From Ampelomyces quisqualis (taxonomy: Eukaryota; Ascomycota; Dothideomycetes; Pleosporales; Phaeosphaeriaceae): a stretch of DNA of 64,000 nucleotides. Below, piece after piece: positions 36,172-48,249 of this stretch. Numbering within the stretch: position 1 is the stretch's first letter; each line of letters opens with the position of its first letter. The position numbers and the translations under genes were made by a program. The notes beneath the pieces were generated by a model. It saw only the letters and a list, made by a program, of their open reading frames with translations. It made no database searches and was not told the DNA's origin. The stretch is from positions 2,480,001 through 2,544,000 of the forward strand of contig JAGTXZ010000003.1 of the NCBI GenBank assembly GCA_018398575.1, written 5' to 3'.

Positions 36172-38885
36172 AGTGAATGTTCTTAATGGTTTTTGTTCAA
36201 GTGACGGTCACTGAATTGGATTCTATTTAATCTGAGGAATTAGTTTGCTTCTTTTACGCGGCTTGGTAACAACGGAGCATCGCGCTCATGCGGGGTGGCG
36301 GGGTAGCTTCCGCGGTTCGGAAGTTCGGAACCGGAACCGGAACCGGAACCATTCCGTTGAACGGAGGGTCACGAAAAGACTTCCACCAAACTACCAACTT
36401 CGACCCAGCTGGACACATTGTATTAGTTGAATTATTTGAGACACTAAGTGCACTCAAAAGTCGCCTGAAACATGACTGGAAGCTAACAGGTCTTTTTAAA
36501 CAGATATCTAGGGTAAGCTTTAGCTTTTCCCTTCATTGTTATTGCAAGGACGATGTTTTACAAACTCCTAATTGTAAACCTAGAGTGCTTGGTAAAGGTA
36601 GAAGGTAGTTAATAAAGCTAAATTTTGTGTTTAACAAATATCAAAAATCTAAGACTAACAGAAAATAATACTTGTCGCTTTAGTGCTACTTTACTAAAGC
36701 ACGTGACACTAGTTTGCCGTTTCTCTAGTCTCGCAACTCACAACGGACCTTTCCCTAGTCTTTATATCTCAACTCATTAAGGCCTTGAATTGATCCTGGG
36801 TGCGAAAAGCTTAGAGGCTTTGGGGCAAGAAGTGATGTGGTGCACAGTACCAGCTCAAGCGTGAGCTTCACGATCAGTTGCAAGCTCATATAGAGGTTCA
36901 ATCAGCAAAAGGTGGTGCGGATGGCTCATCCGGTTTCTCCTTCACACTTGTGCTGTCTTTTTTGGCTGTAAGTGGTTCGGTCCGGATCACGTCGATGGCG
37001 CATGCCTTGCTGCTGTCGTTCTGGAGGGTAGGCCGCGCCTCTGGTTGAAGTGTAGGATTTGGTGCATTGTGATGGCGGGATGGCCTCGACTCGGCGTGTG
37101 GATGTAGGGATGCCAGGCGAAGCACCAAAAACTCTGGATGCGAGGTGTGATCCGAATCGTGTTCCTTCGATACGGGGTACGATCACAGTGTGTTGTCGGA
37201 TCCAGGACTAGAGTTCAGCAGAACGTTTGCTCTTTAAAGAAACCGCGTATCCGCCGGGATTGTAAGTAGGAAAGTTTCTGTTTGCTTGTCTGATGCTCCC
37301 TAGCACATACATCAACAAGAAAAATTGCAGTCCTACTCATCAGATACGGGCCTGAGCGGCGCTTTCGAGATTTTGAAGGAGAAGTGTATTATCCCTAATG
37401 TCGCGCTTCACAGGGACTGCACAACAGCTCGTTAAGACCATTATTATAGCTTCAGTAAGTAACGCAGGTGACTGGGGTTGTACAGTAGTGAGCCCATGCC
37501 CCGCACACTCCACAAGACGTGCTATTCAATGCCAACTCTGCTATACTGAGAGTAACTCATCGGTCATGTGCAGCTTTTTACTGTCGAGACTGCCTGGCTG
37601 GAAACAAACGATACAAGCTGCCACAAGGAGTGGGCGGTGGTGGCCTGGAGGATACCAGACTTACACGTCTGATGATCCGCGAAATGCTATACCGGGCATG
37701 ATCCGCAATGGTACTCGGTGCGAGGATATGGTGCAACACTTAGTAGAAACCTATTTTTCTGCCACGGCCATTCTGAGAAGTACTGTGCAATGCGATGTTA
37801 GACCTCGCTGCTCGAAAGCATCTTGTAGCCTCCAGGCTTATCGCACGAGCACATACAAAGCCAGCGTCCCGCGCGTCGGGAAACATTTCTTAGACCAGCA
37901 AATTTGAAGCAGCCAACGAAAGCAGCCGTTCTATGCGACGACATTATCAGACCATTCAAGACAAAGATGCGGGAATCGCCTAGAATCACAACGATACGCC
38001 GAGTAAGTTGCAAGCATGCCTTCGGCCAACCTCTTGCGTGCAATAAATGTTATCGCTTTGCTTGCTGCTTATTGCGCCCGTTTTCTACCAAAGAGGCGCA
38101 CAGTCCGGCGTGTCGACCAACGCTGACCAGCAAACGTTTGTTTTGCCCCAAGATGACTCGCGTGCAAGGTCTGGCGTCGCGTACCTGCATTGGACGTCAG
38201 ACTAGGATGAAGTGGCTGCCAGCGGAGCATAGGCCAGTTCGTAAAAGAGTATTGGAGTGACGTAAGAGGAGAGGTTATAGGACGGAGACGAGTGATTGGC
38301 GGTGCGTGGTGGTTATGGCGTTGGGTAATTTCCGAAAGTTGGGGTCTTGAACTGCCCCTGAATTATTTAGCTGATATCGCATCGGCACAAGTTCCCGTAG
38401 TCCTGGGTCAGTTCACTGCGTGTGATTGTGATTGCAGACAAGCTGGTACCTGTGAAAAAATCAAATTGGTTTGTCAAATGGTATAACTTCCAAGCATGAA
38501 GCTCCAATCACTATGTGCATCTAGAAGGAGAACAGGATCAAAAGGGGGAGACCGTGAGAGTTAAAGTGAAAACCATGTCAATTATCTTATCGACTCTCTC
38601 TGCAGAGCAAAGAATCTAAGAACATGAAATTTCACAGACCACACACAAATCCTCCGTAGGGACAGTAGCCCTTTCGACCAAGCGTATTAGATATCAGAAA
38701 TCGAACAATCGAAGTGCTACTGCGGCGAATTGCCCTTCCAAAATCCATCCCAATGCTAGACTGTATCGTGATGGAATCGAAGTCATAACCCAGGAGATCC
38801 CATGCCCCCTCATGACCACCCCGTACTCCAAAGCGAAGACCGAGCTCTACGACCCAGAGTCGCAGAAGCGAATTGGCTAGTGAGC
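36172..38885. other. gene-sparse stretch with AT-rich and simple repeats
   Basis: About 2.7 kb without a supportable gene. It contains the GGAACC hexamer repeat, an AT-rich segment (about 36480-36720) and several mid-length frames (36898-37186 minus, 37398-37907 plus, 37904-38260 plus) that show neither family resemblance nor splice structure. Confidence 0.4.
36327..36350. repeat. GGAACC hexamer repeat, four perfect copies
   Basis: Four uninterrupted copies of GGAACC, 24 nt in all, lie 156 bp upstream of the SDR start codon on the opposite side of its promoter. Confidence 0.9.
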
Positions 38886-39485
38886 TTAGATTCCGAAGAC
38901 ACCAGCAGCCACTGCGCCAACGATAGCCAGCATGGCAGCTCCAGTCTGGGCGGCAGCACCAGTGAATTGGGAAGGAGCAGGCTTTGTGCTCGTTGGCGTA
39001 CCAGTTGCCACGGGGTAAGTTGGAGCAGTTCCATTCTTGGATGGGTAAACTGGAGCAACTGGGGGAGGAGCAGGGGCGCTGCTGGGCTTGACGGGAGCGG
39101 GGACGCTGATGGGCTTGACAGGGGTGGGGTTTGGCTTGACTGGGACGGTGGTGGTGTACTCGCAATCATCGTCAATGATTGTGGTGCTCTTGGTGACAGT
39201 GTAGGTCTTGGACCCGACTTTGAGGGTGGTGGGCTCAGGGCAGACAGTGGTGAGACCCTTGATGGTGGTGGTGGCGTAGCTGGGGTACTCAGGAGCCTTG
39301 GAGCTCACTGGGTACGCACCGTAGGCTGGAGCGGAGGAGCTGGGGGCACCATAGACTGGGTAGCCAGCTGGAGTGGAAACCGCAGGGTACGAAGGAGCCG
39401 AAGAAGTCTCATTGTACGCGGGATATCCGTATGCGTAAGCGTTGGCTGAGGCAGCAAGGCCAGCGATGACAGCGAAGGAGCGCAT
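38886..39485 (-). CDS. small secreted GPI-type cell-wall protein
   Basis: One exon of 199 residues. The N-terminus MRSFAVIAGLAASANAYA is a signal peptide. The mature part is rich in Tyr, Pro, Ser and Ala, then has TTVCPEPTTLKVGSKTYTV and TKSTTIIDDDCEYTTT. This two-cysteine Thr-rich module is common in fungal cell-wall proteins such as the Neurospora clock-controlled CCG-6 type. A Pro/Lys/Thr-rich linker follows, then a hydrophobic C-terminus (AAMLAIVGAVAAGVFGI) expected to be replaced by a GPI anchor. Only one NxT site or so is seen, but many Ser/Thr suit O-mannosylation. The exact relationship to CCG-6 is inferred from the motif, not aligned. Confidence 0.85.
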   Translation of the reverse strand: MRSFAVIAGLAASANAYAYGYPAYNETSSAPSYPAVSTPAGYPVYGAPSSSAPAYGAYPVSSKAPEYPSYATTTIKGLTTVCPEPTTLKVGSKTYTVTKSTTIIDDDCEYTTTVPVKPNPTPVKPISVPAPVKPSSAPAPPPVAPVYPSKNGTAPTYPVATGTPTSTKPAPSQFTGAAAQTGAAMLAIVGAVAAGVFGI

Positions 39486-39620
39486 GTTGATTGTTTGGTT
39501 GATTATTAAGTACGATGATATTAAGTATAGACGGAGTCGTGAAAACGAGTGAATGCGGTGAAGACCGGTGTAGTAAGTGAGTGTGTGGTGAGGAAAGTGA
39601 AGTGAAGCGGCAGGGGGAGT

Positions 39621-39631
39621 ATACTTTATAT
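39621..39631 (-). promoter_or_regulatory. TATA box of the cell-wall protein gene
   Basis: On the minus strand the sequence reads TATAAAG within CATATAAAGTAT, about 140 bp upstream of the start codon. The leader between is CA/CT-rich, as expected for a strongly expressed wall-protein gene. Confidence 0.55.
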
Positions 39632-41237
39632 GAAGTCAACACGAGCTGGCCTTAGTCTACCGAAAAACCGAATGGGTACGAAGTATCCGTAGACAGGAGC
39701 AATCTGCGTGGTTGCATCCGCGTCGTGAGCTTACTGTGGTACCGTATCTAGCTGTCATGGAGCCGCCCGCCGCCGATGGATGCGCTTTGCGCTGGTACGG
39801 CAAAGGGGTGTTCGATAGCGCCAAGTAGCATTTACAGGGCCCGCCTTCTCGACTGTTTATTGATGGAAGTCTAGCGGGCCTATCGGATTTGGCCTTCAGC
39901 GAAATGAACCAGCCAATTTTCCCTGCGCATGGACCCATACTATCTCAACAGTTCGCCTGTCAGTCTAGCTGTCTGTTCGAGATGGGTTTGTGCATGAACT
40001 GTTCGTACATACTCTACGGAGTACCCGTCCCACACACTAGTCAGCTTGTGGAGCGGGTAGTCTCTGGCCCTGCCCAATACGCGAGCCGTCTAGGACCGAG
40101 GTTGAGGTCGTGTGCGCCATGGCTGCTCGCTGTGCTGGAAATCGTGGTGTTGCCAAAATGACCGGGCAGCGGGCCACGGCACACGCAGATTTTTTGCCGT
40201 CACATTTGAAACTTGCATCTTGTTCGCCCCACGAAAGACAGCAATCTGGGAGCTGAACCTGGGACATCAGACGCTGGGGCCCCCTTGAGGCTGATGGCAT
40301 CCATTTGCTTGTGTGATTTTTGGACGGAGACCCCGCGCTCGAAACGAAAATAGCCGCCCTAGCTCCTGGGAAAGCCCGAGACGATCAGCACCAGAAACCT
40401 GGTGTGGAGTCTGGACACTGCGTGCGGGTTCCTGCATTGACGCAGCATCTGGGCCTAACGCTAGGATGCTCATAATAAGCAAATTAGGCACGGTTCTTGA
40501 TGAGATGCTCGTATCCTCACCGCCTTGCGGGCTGGACAATTGGGAAGCCGAGAGGCGTCAGGGCGGCTCTGCTGGCTTTCAGCTCATTGTTTGGTCGACG
40601 GCCGTGATCGCGGTACTAACTGGACCGCAGCATGCACCACTTGTTGCCGCCGCTCCAGTCGGCTGAACATAGGTCAGGGGATGGGAATTGGCCAATTTCC
40701 CATCGCGGCATCCACAGAAGAAGCGTGAGCTTAGCGAGCGCCACAGCAATAGTCGCATGGGCTGGCCTTTCTTTGGCGCGTGCTTCAGCGACTTTAGCAA
40801 ATAACGCGTCGCGCTCAGCGAGAGAAATAATCTGGGTGAATAACGGCACAGCAGGTGTTCATCTCCTGATGGCTGGCAAGATTGGAGGAAATAAAGGAGT
40901 CAGCGTCGGTGACACGAGCTAGGAGGTTCGATTTGGAGCGACTAGCGGTCCGAAGTTTCACCGAGTGAGCATGAGGGACTCTTGCTCCTCCTCTGCCACC
41001 TACACTCTACAGGACCCTGATCGTGTAAGTATACGACAGCACGTCTTAATTCACGTTCCGTACGTTCGAGAATCCGCCTTGCTCAACTCTGCAAAGTGGA
41101 TTATGCAGCCACATGCATTGTGACAGGAGAACTGAGTCAGCACCTTGGTGAAGTCCTCGGCAAGAGGAAGCACATTTTTCAAGGCGCATCAGCCAGTCAC
41201 CAGTCCCGCACGCATTCGAGAGGCGCTGCCATATAGT
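39632..41237. other. gene-sparse stretch
   Basis: No supported gene. It carries one TACGGAGTA copy (40015-40023). Frames of 70-117 codons occur on both strands but none has recognisable features. Confidence 0.35.
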
Positions 41238-41852
41238 ATGCCACCGTCAAAGCCGTCCGCAGCGATACCCAAGGGGTGGCCGTCGGACGTCACATATCTG
41301 CAGTCACCTTTACTTTCCAAGAAGCTGGATGCAGACAAAGCACGACAACTTACCTCGCTCAAATCAAATGTACCACCAGGTGTACAGACGTGGAAGCCAT
41401 CTGCCCCGCAATCTAATGTGCGGATAACACGCGTAGCAGATGCATCTCATCCTGCGCATGGGCAACACGCTCTATGTGCAGCACAACATTTGCCTCCCGG
41501 CACATTTATTCTACCATACCTAGGCTATGTGCATGACCGGACTGACATAGATGAAGCATCCGACTATGATTTGTCCCTCGACCGCGAACTCGGTATTGGC
41601 GCGGACGCATCGAAGATGGGGAACGAGGCAAGATTCATCAACGACTATCGTGGAGTTTCTACGGCAGCAAATGCAGAGTTTCGAGATATCTTCGTTGATG
41701 TCGGATCTGGAAAAGTCGTGAAGCAAGTGGGTGTTTTCGTCTTGAGTGCAGGCAAGAGTGGAAGACGAATCAAAGGCATCGGGCGCGGCGAGGAGATTCT
41801 GGTGTCCTATGGCAAAGGGTTCTGGAGTGAGCGTCAACCGACACAAGAATGA
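41238..41852 (+). CDS. small SET-domain protein
   Basis: One exon of about 204 residues from the ATG at 41238; the frame is open farther upstream but only with non-ATG codons. Near the N-terminus is IPKGWPSDVTYLQSPLLS. The SET core shows ALCAAQHLPPGTFILPYLGY, then a variable YDLSLDRELGIGADAS, the diagnostic GNEARFINDYRG (equivalent of the NHS-type SAM/pseudoknot motif, with N-x-x-R-F-I-N-D) and GEEILVSYGKGFW at the end. There are no pre- or post-SET cysteines. Such compact fungal SET proteins are usually predicted lysine methyltransferases of unknown substrate; a non-histone target is as likely as histone. Confidence 0.85.
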   Translation: MPPSKPSAAIPKGWPSDVTYLQSPLLSKKLDADKARQLTSLKSNVPPGVQTWKPSAPQSNVRITRVADASHPAHGQHALCAAQHLPPGTFILPYLGYVHDRTDIDEASDYDLSLDRELGIGADASKMGNEARFINDYRGVSTAANAEFRDIFVDVGSGKVVKQVGVFVLSAGKSGRRIKGIGRGEEILVSYGKGFWSERQPTQE

Positions 41853-43836
41853 ATGCATTCATAGGTGGTTGACCAAGTCACATTGCCGGAAAGTCTCAGT
41901 GGCGGAATCTGTTGTTTTCTATTCCACGAACCGCCTGTCAACCAAAGTCGCCTAGCAACATAACAGGCATTACACGTCATCGATCTGCCAATGGCAAGCG
42001 ACCACGATCCAGCCTGTGTTGATAGCTACGAGGTCACATTTCTCGCCATGCTTCCTCCTTGCTCACGCGGAACACATTCTTCATCGACGGCAGGCATAGC
42101 GACGTAACACTGTGAGCCTTCCATCACTCGGTTTCAGGTCCAGTTGGGCTGCAATCTTCCTACTACCTAGGCCAATTTGGTGTTGTTATACTCCATTTGA
42201 GGAGCTCTTCCGCTACCTACTCAAGGCTCTAGGATATCGCCTATCTAGCATAAGCGTACCTAAAGCGTCACTATCTTCATCGTGGAACCCGGCCATCAAG
42301 ATCAAATGGCCAGCTGATCAAAGCATGTTGCAAGTTCGACAATCTACAACAGTATCACGCACCTCACGTTATATCAGGTCATCGTGGCACTTCAGGATTG
42401 ACACGTCGAACAGCAAGCAAGGTCTGCGCCGCCCACCACACCAATGACAGTCACGGTAATCATCTTACGCCACATCTGGTATGAGTCCCTGTGGTCAGAC
42501 TTGTTCGGATTCCGTGCTGTTTACCGTCACCTGTTGAAGCTGAAAGGAATGTGGCTACTGTTCTGGAAGCCTTAACCTTGCTGTTGTAATACTTGCGCAA
42601 CGATCATGACATGAAACTGTCCATCATTACCGTGTCTGTCTGCGAGGTGCGCACCTCACGTCATAGCCCTGGAGGCATCATATTACACGTGGGATCGAGC
42701 CACGTGATGAGGCGTTGAAATCTGAATATTACTTTCTTGGAACTGGAGTGGCTACAAGGCAATGATTCGTCGAATTTGTGGCCAAAAAGCAGGGACCGGA
42801 TTCCCGAAGCCCAATTGACAGCCAACTTTTTAGCCAGATTGAGCAATCTGTGAGGCACTGGTAGTCCAGACTGCAGAGGTTGTGGCACAGAACTTGGTTT
42901 ACCGCGCTAGAGTGACGTCGGCAGATCAGCCTCACGGGAGGCACAGAAAACCTGGACTGAGCAGGGACATCCATATTGTTTCAGTTCAACGACATAGCGT
43001 CACAGCACATGGCAAAGCGGCTTTCGAGACGGGAATGTTGATGATCGTGATCGAGGGACGGCATGCAGATGGTGAAAAGTTTACGCCTTAAAGGGGTGGA
43101 CACGGCGGGGACTCGGTGGGTATCTGCCTTCATGCAGGTACGGCACCTCCTGCAACCGCGAAATCAACTTTCCTAGGCCGTTTATCCATGGTCAATGTTG
43201 GTTTGAGATCGCGATGCTGCACTTCGATGCCTGTGTGTGCAGGCTTACCTGATGACGTCTTGCTCTTGGCATTCCGGGCCCTCCCTCCGGGTCACAAAGG
43301 CCAGAGTGACAACCAATAATCACAGCGAGCAAACCTTCTGACCCCTTGGCTGTGGAACAAGGTGGCAACAATCGCACACACGTTTCATACTCGGTTCGGA
43401 ATAGCGGTGTCCAAGCACAAGGACTCCGGCGGGGCTTTGCACTCCCACGTCATGGTATACTCAGCCAGGGGGACGCGAATCTCTTGTGAATAGTATAAGT
43501 CTCACTCCGTCGCGCACTCGAATTGTAAGTTTTAGGCATATTAGGTGGTACGACCATCAACTCTTATCATCTGCTTGCGTATTCTTCATCTAATGAAAGC
43601 GAGAGCTCAGCCAACCATCACACGTTCCCCTCCTGCACCTCCGCACCACCACGCTTCCAGAGCTCTTACGTGCTTGGGAAGCTAGACTCAACTGGGCACA
43701 CTATCTGTCTATCACATCGAACCACCCCGCTCCACCTTCAGTTGGCGCTGAAGGCTATAAGAAAGTCTTTCAGCTTTTCTCGTCAATTCAACCATCTTTG
43801 TCTCAGACAGCACACAACTTCAACCGAAGCTTCACC
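41853..43836. other. gene-sparse stretch
   Basis: No supported gene on either strand. A frame at 42112-42447 (no ATG start) and several on the minus strand near 42661-42974 look like chance openings. The last 250 bp are pyrimidine-rich and probably form the promoter of the gene at 43837. Confidence 0.35.
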
Positions 43837-44404
43837 ATGGCACCCATGTCAAGACCAGCTTTGTCTAGAGTAAGCTGCCCCTAGCCTATCGACGATAGTC
43901 ATCGCTAACAGCGCTTCCCAGAACGAGTCTATGCAAAAGTACTTGCTGCTTTCAGCGCAGAAAGAAGCACTGCAGCGCCGTATAGCTCTGCAGCTACCCT
44001 TCGGTGTGCCAAGAGAACCTTCATCACCAGAATTCCAGTCGCTCTCGTCGTCCCCCGAATGGTCCTCCAGCTATACCTCGCCATACCCCTCCGCAAATGA
44101 GCCCATCCTTGCAAGGACAAGCATGGCTTCTCGAGCAAGCATAGACGACATGCATATAGAAGAGTCCCACAAGCTCGCCGAGATCAATCAGCAAATTATA
44201 GCAACCTTGACAGAGCTTCTCAACACCGAGTCTGTGCGCTCCGATGACAAGAGTCGCGCTTGGATCCAAGAGAAGCTCATGGATGCCGAGCACCAGATCC
44301 GACGACAACGGCGCCGTCACTCGTCAAACTCGGAGCGTGACTTTGCTTCTGCCATCGCGCATCACATCGAACTCGACCTCAGCGCTTCCAAGACATGGGC
44401 ATGA
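43837..44404 (+). CDS. small protein of unknown function
   Basis: Two exons (43837-43869 and 43922-44404) give about 171 residues. The intron is 52 bp with GTAAGC donor, GCTAAC branch and CCCAG acceptor, which is good evidence that the gene is real. The protein starts MAPMSRPALSRNESMQKYLL and has a helical region (LLSAQKEALQRRIALQL). A Ser/Pro-rich linker follows, then a second helical part with EINQQIIATLTELLNTESVR and EKLMDAEHQIRRQRRRHSS. It looks like a soluble, partly coiled-coil protein without signal peptide or TM. I do not recognise the family. A short fungal-specific conserved protein is the simplest reading. Confidence 0.6.
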
Positions 44405-46056
44405 TCTCTCACACCCAATTTCACAAATTGCACAAACTCAAATTACCTCCAACGACAACAACAGCAGTGCTTGGTGTAGGAATAGCAAAGGCGCCATGGT
44501 CTGAAATGAAGCGTTCAAATCAGAAAAAGATACCCGATGCATAGCATTAAAAATGAGCGCGGTGGTCGCTCTTCTACATTTATCTACACCTACATAATTG
44601 TCCCAATCCCATTAAAACTGTATTCACTACTGCGCATTGTCCGTGAATCTACAGAACCATCTTCACGCACGAACGTTCTTGCGCATCCACATACACTTCC
44701 CTACCACGAAAATTAATTAACAGCCTTATCAATCCGCCTTATTCATACACCCACCAAACTATCCTCTCGCATCGACTTACCTTAACATCACGGTACCGGC
44801 ACATTCAGTGGAGCCGAAACAACCCTGATTTCACTCCTGTCCCACTCATACCCACACTAGCATACACAACCGCTCTCACCACCCAGATATTTTCCCGCCT
44901 ACATGCATTATCTGTCTTTTCGCTTGGCAAGACCTACATCCGGCTCTAAACGTGTCTTGCTGTCGATTGCAGCGATCGTCGATGGGGGTAGGGGCGCGTA
45001 TGGCACCTGACGTCATTCTTACAGTTTTGCTGGTTGGACGGCGAAAAAAACCTGAAAATCTGGAAGGCTGATGCGGAAAATTGTTCTTCCTGAGTCGGAA
45101 GGATGGAAATAGATCTGTGGATAAGCTGGATGCGGAAGAGGTGGTGAGGGGTTGGGATGGTTGCGGTGGGATGACTGCTTTGTTAGGATACGTCCAGGAT
45201 GGGTGGTGGAGTGTGGGTAGGTATAAGAGGGATGTTTGAAGATTGTGGTATCATGTCGCGATCTCGAGTAATGATCAGGTGTTGTCGCATGCGATAAAGT
45301 CGTACAAGGATTGTGTTGGTGCTGGAGTGACCTGATTTTGAGTGCGGATTAGGGAGGCTGTTTTCGGACTATTCACGAGATGCTATCCTGATTTTTCATT
45401 CCGAATAAGTTCATTACAATTGGGTGCTCATACAACACTGCACCTGTGGATGAGCAGGGCAAATAACCGAGAAGCTGAACTTGTGGGTAAGCCTGTTTGT
45501 GCCATGTCTCAGGATATGGAGGGTCCACATTCATCTCTCCGTTCTTTACTCGACGGACCTCTAGAATCTGACATGCTTGCAAAGTCCCTTGCCCTGAAAA
45601 TTTACTCGGGTCGCGTTATCGCTTTTAAATGGAGACATGTCGTTCAGAGCAAGGACAAGCAGCTGCATCACATACCGGTGCTATACAGAGTAGTAGGATC
45701 ACAAATGTAGAGACTCGATCTAGCCAATAGCACAGCGCTTCAATGTCGTGCTCACACGACGTACTTTTATGCCACTGATCACCGGCATTTTCCAGCGTAT
45801 CCTCGAGGCGTACACCGAAGACGCCGACTGTCTAGGATTCTTGTTGTGCAACGTCTTAGCTTTCCTCGCGTCCCTGACCAGATTGCTCAGGAACTTTCCC
45901 GCCAGTGTTTGTCTCTGCTCATCTTCAATAGAAGAAATGATTTCCACGACGTCGAGGTCTTCTGAATCTAGAGCATGAGGTGATGAAAAACCACGTTCTG
46001 CCTTACTACAACCCGCAAGCATGGCATGACAACTAATTTACGAAGTGGAGAGTGGC
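44405..46056. other. gene-sparse stretch
   Basis: No confident gene. A minus-strand ATG frame at 46022-45720 (100 codons, SSIEDEQRQTLAGKFLSNLV) has some protein-like character and a GTACGT donor-like site near its end. However, it would start only 35 bp from the next plus-strand start, so it is not called. Confidence 0.35.
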
Positions 46057-46482
46057 ATGGCGACGTTACCCGTCGAGGAAGCGCGACTCCGGAGCATTGC
46101 AATCATGATCAGCGTTGCAGTGCTTTGTACGATCGGGCACGAATGGGTTGTAATGTATCGAACAGTACGTGATCAATATGGGTTAGTACCTTGTGTGACG
46201 ATCCTGACGCAGACCGCATAGAACATGGCGATCCTGTTTTTCCTTCAGTTCATAATGGAGCTCTCCACTGCCATCGTGTTTAACGTGGGTCTGTTTCTAC
46301 TCATCGTGTTCTCGCAACCTCTCGCCCAACAACAAATCACCGCCGACGCCGTAGTAGAGATCGTAATACCGGTTGCTTTCGTAACAAAATATTCAGTGCG
46401 CACATCGGCTGGGCATGTTGTGGGTGGGAGAGCAACATGGACGACGCTGGAGAGACGGTCTGAAAAGGTGAGGCACCGATAG
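46057..46482 (+). CDS. possible small membrane protein
   Basis: Exons 46057-46164 and 46222-46482 join in phase over a 57-bp intron (donor GTACGT, CTGAC branch, acceptor CATAG), giving about 122 residues. Two hydrophobic segments are predicted: SIAIMISVAVLCTIGHEWVV and, after the splice, ILFFLQFIMELSTAIVFNVG through LFLLIVFSQPL. The rest is short and polar. I recognise no family. The intron is plausible but the acceptor is not strong, and another exon may follow through a GTGAGG site near the stop. It lies about 300 bp upstream of the URC4-like gene on the same strand. Confidence 0.35.
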
Positions 46483-46788
46483 TTACCTAGCGCCTACTAG
46501 GCGAGCTCCGTTGTCGTGACTTAATAGTCATGTACTGGCAATCAAGAATAGCTAGTCCATACACCAAAGAACCTTCCACAGGTCTTCACCGAGGTCTACG
46601 CTGGTACACAATTTTTATCGCATACTGTCCAATTCTTACATTGGTGCATTGGAGACTATCACCAGCTGGCACCAGTAGCCTAGTGTGACGCTTAAACTGG
46701 TCTCCTGACTCCACCCCACATCCAAACAAACACTCACCGAACACGCTCGCCTGGCATACAATCACAGTTGTACCCTAACACCGCGAAC
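46483..46788. promoter_or_regulatory. upstream region of the URC4-like gene
   Basis: About 300 bp without coding frames. The last 100 bp are C/A-rich (ACTCCACCCCACATCC...), typical of a fungal leader. Confidence 0.35.
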
Positions 46789-48249
46789 ATGGATCCTGAG
46801 ATAAAGTACCTTCTTTCGCTAGGCTCCATCCGGGATCGAGCAAAGCTGGTTGGTGAGGCGGCTCAGGCTGGCTGGCTCAGCCATTTCGAGGTTAATGAAG
46901 ACAAGTTGGGAAGCGTTGCTGATTATGTGACCTCAGTCATCAAGGTCAGTCATCATGCCAGGTTTTTTCTGCGATGGAAAGGAACGTTGGGCGCTGACAA
47001 CTACCAACAGCGTGACTTTGGTCCTGACAAGTTCGATACAATCCCGCCTCATGGTCGATGGCAACATTTTGAGGTCGGCAACGTGCCTCGCGTTGCTGAC
47101 TTGATTGAACAATGGAAATCATATGGAGATGATGCTATGGAGGTTACCCGTCGACTGATCGATTTGTTCTTCGTCTCTGTTCTGCTGGATGCAGGTGCAG
47201 GTGATCATTGGCGATTTGTTGAGCCCGGGACACAGCAAAGGTTCGAGCGTAGCGAGGGTATTGCTGTCGCCAGTCTTTATATGTTCAAAAACTTTGCCTT
47301 CACAGCAAATAAGGACCTGAAGGCACCGAGCGTAGATGGTGAGCACCCACATAGATTATTCTCGTGTTGCCATTGCTAATCAAGCTGCTCTAGGGAAGGG
47401 ACTGGAGCAGCTCACTACGGATGCGCTCGCACAGGGCTTCCAAATATCGGATGCCAATCCGATTCTGGGACTTGAGTCTCGCGCAACCTTACTGCGAGGC
47501 CTCGGCAAGTCGCTGCTTGCTCAAGCCAATGTGTTTGGTGAAGAGGGTCGTCCTGGAAACGTGGTTGGTTCGTGAGACACTATGGCTTACGTAGGATGAT
47601 GCTTACAGTTCTTGCAGACTACATGGTGAAAACTGCAGGAAAAAGAACGAAATTAGACGTGACGGTGTTCTGGGATATACTTCAGACACTGCTGATACCT
47701 GTCTGGCCGAAAGACCGTACCACCGTCAATGGTCAAAGTATCGGGGATGCATGGCCTTTGAGCACTCTCAAGTCTCATGGTGCTTCTACAACTATTGAAA
47801 GCGGTAACCATATCCAGCCTTTCCATAAGCTCACTCAGTGGCTCGCATACTCGCTGATGGTTCCTTTCCAGCGTATCTTGCGCATGGAATGGACTGGAAC
47901 TAGCCTTCTGACTGCTCTCCCTGAGTACCGTAATGGTGGTCTTTTCGTGGACATGGGTGTTCTAATACTCCAAAAAGAGTCACTCAATAGAGGGCTTGAA
48001 GCATCTGGTAGTGATCTACCCATGTTCAAAGCAGGAGACGATGTCATCGTTGAATGGCGTGCCATGACGCTTGTGTTGGTTGATGAATTATACAAGCTAG
48101 TGCTTGAGCGAATGGACGGAGTACATTTGAGCTTGGCCCAATTGTTGGAGGCAGGGACATGGAAGTCTGGAAGGGAGATCGCCGCAGAAAAGAGACCGCA
48201 CACGAAATCGAGCCCGATCATCATCGAGAGCGATGGTACGGTATTTTAA
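46789..48249 (+). CDS. URC4: URC4-like protein (DUF1688), uracil catabolism
   Basis: Four exons (46789-46944, 47011-47338, 47394-47567, 47618-48249) give about 429 residues, the usual size of this family. Every junction restores the frame (donors GTCAGT, GTGAGC and GTTCGT). Family landmarks are YLLSLGSIRDRAKLV at the start, PPHGRWQHFEVG, RRLIDLFFVSVLLDAGAGDHWRF, EGIAVASLYMF, NPILGLESRATLLRGLGKSL, FWDILQTLLIPVWP, NGQSIGDAWP and FHKLTQWLAYSLMVP. URC4 is one of the genes needed for pyrimidine degradation by the URC pathway described in Lachancea kluyveri, in which uracil is used through UMP as a nitrogen source; its chemistry is unsettled. A ribokinase-like relic lies directly downstream and a Dal5-type permease farther on, both fitting a nucleoside/ureide theme. 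Confidence 0.9.

Noticed and set aside
40230..40290. second B-box-like string (CAGGTTCAGCTCC on the minus strand)
   Set aside because: No cloverleaf could be formed.
45720..46022. 100-codon minus-strand ATG frame
   Set aside because: Protein-like in part, but its start would lie 35 bp from the divergent start at 46057, leaving no promoter; no family seen.
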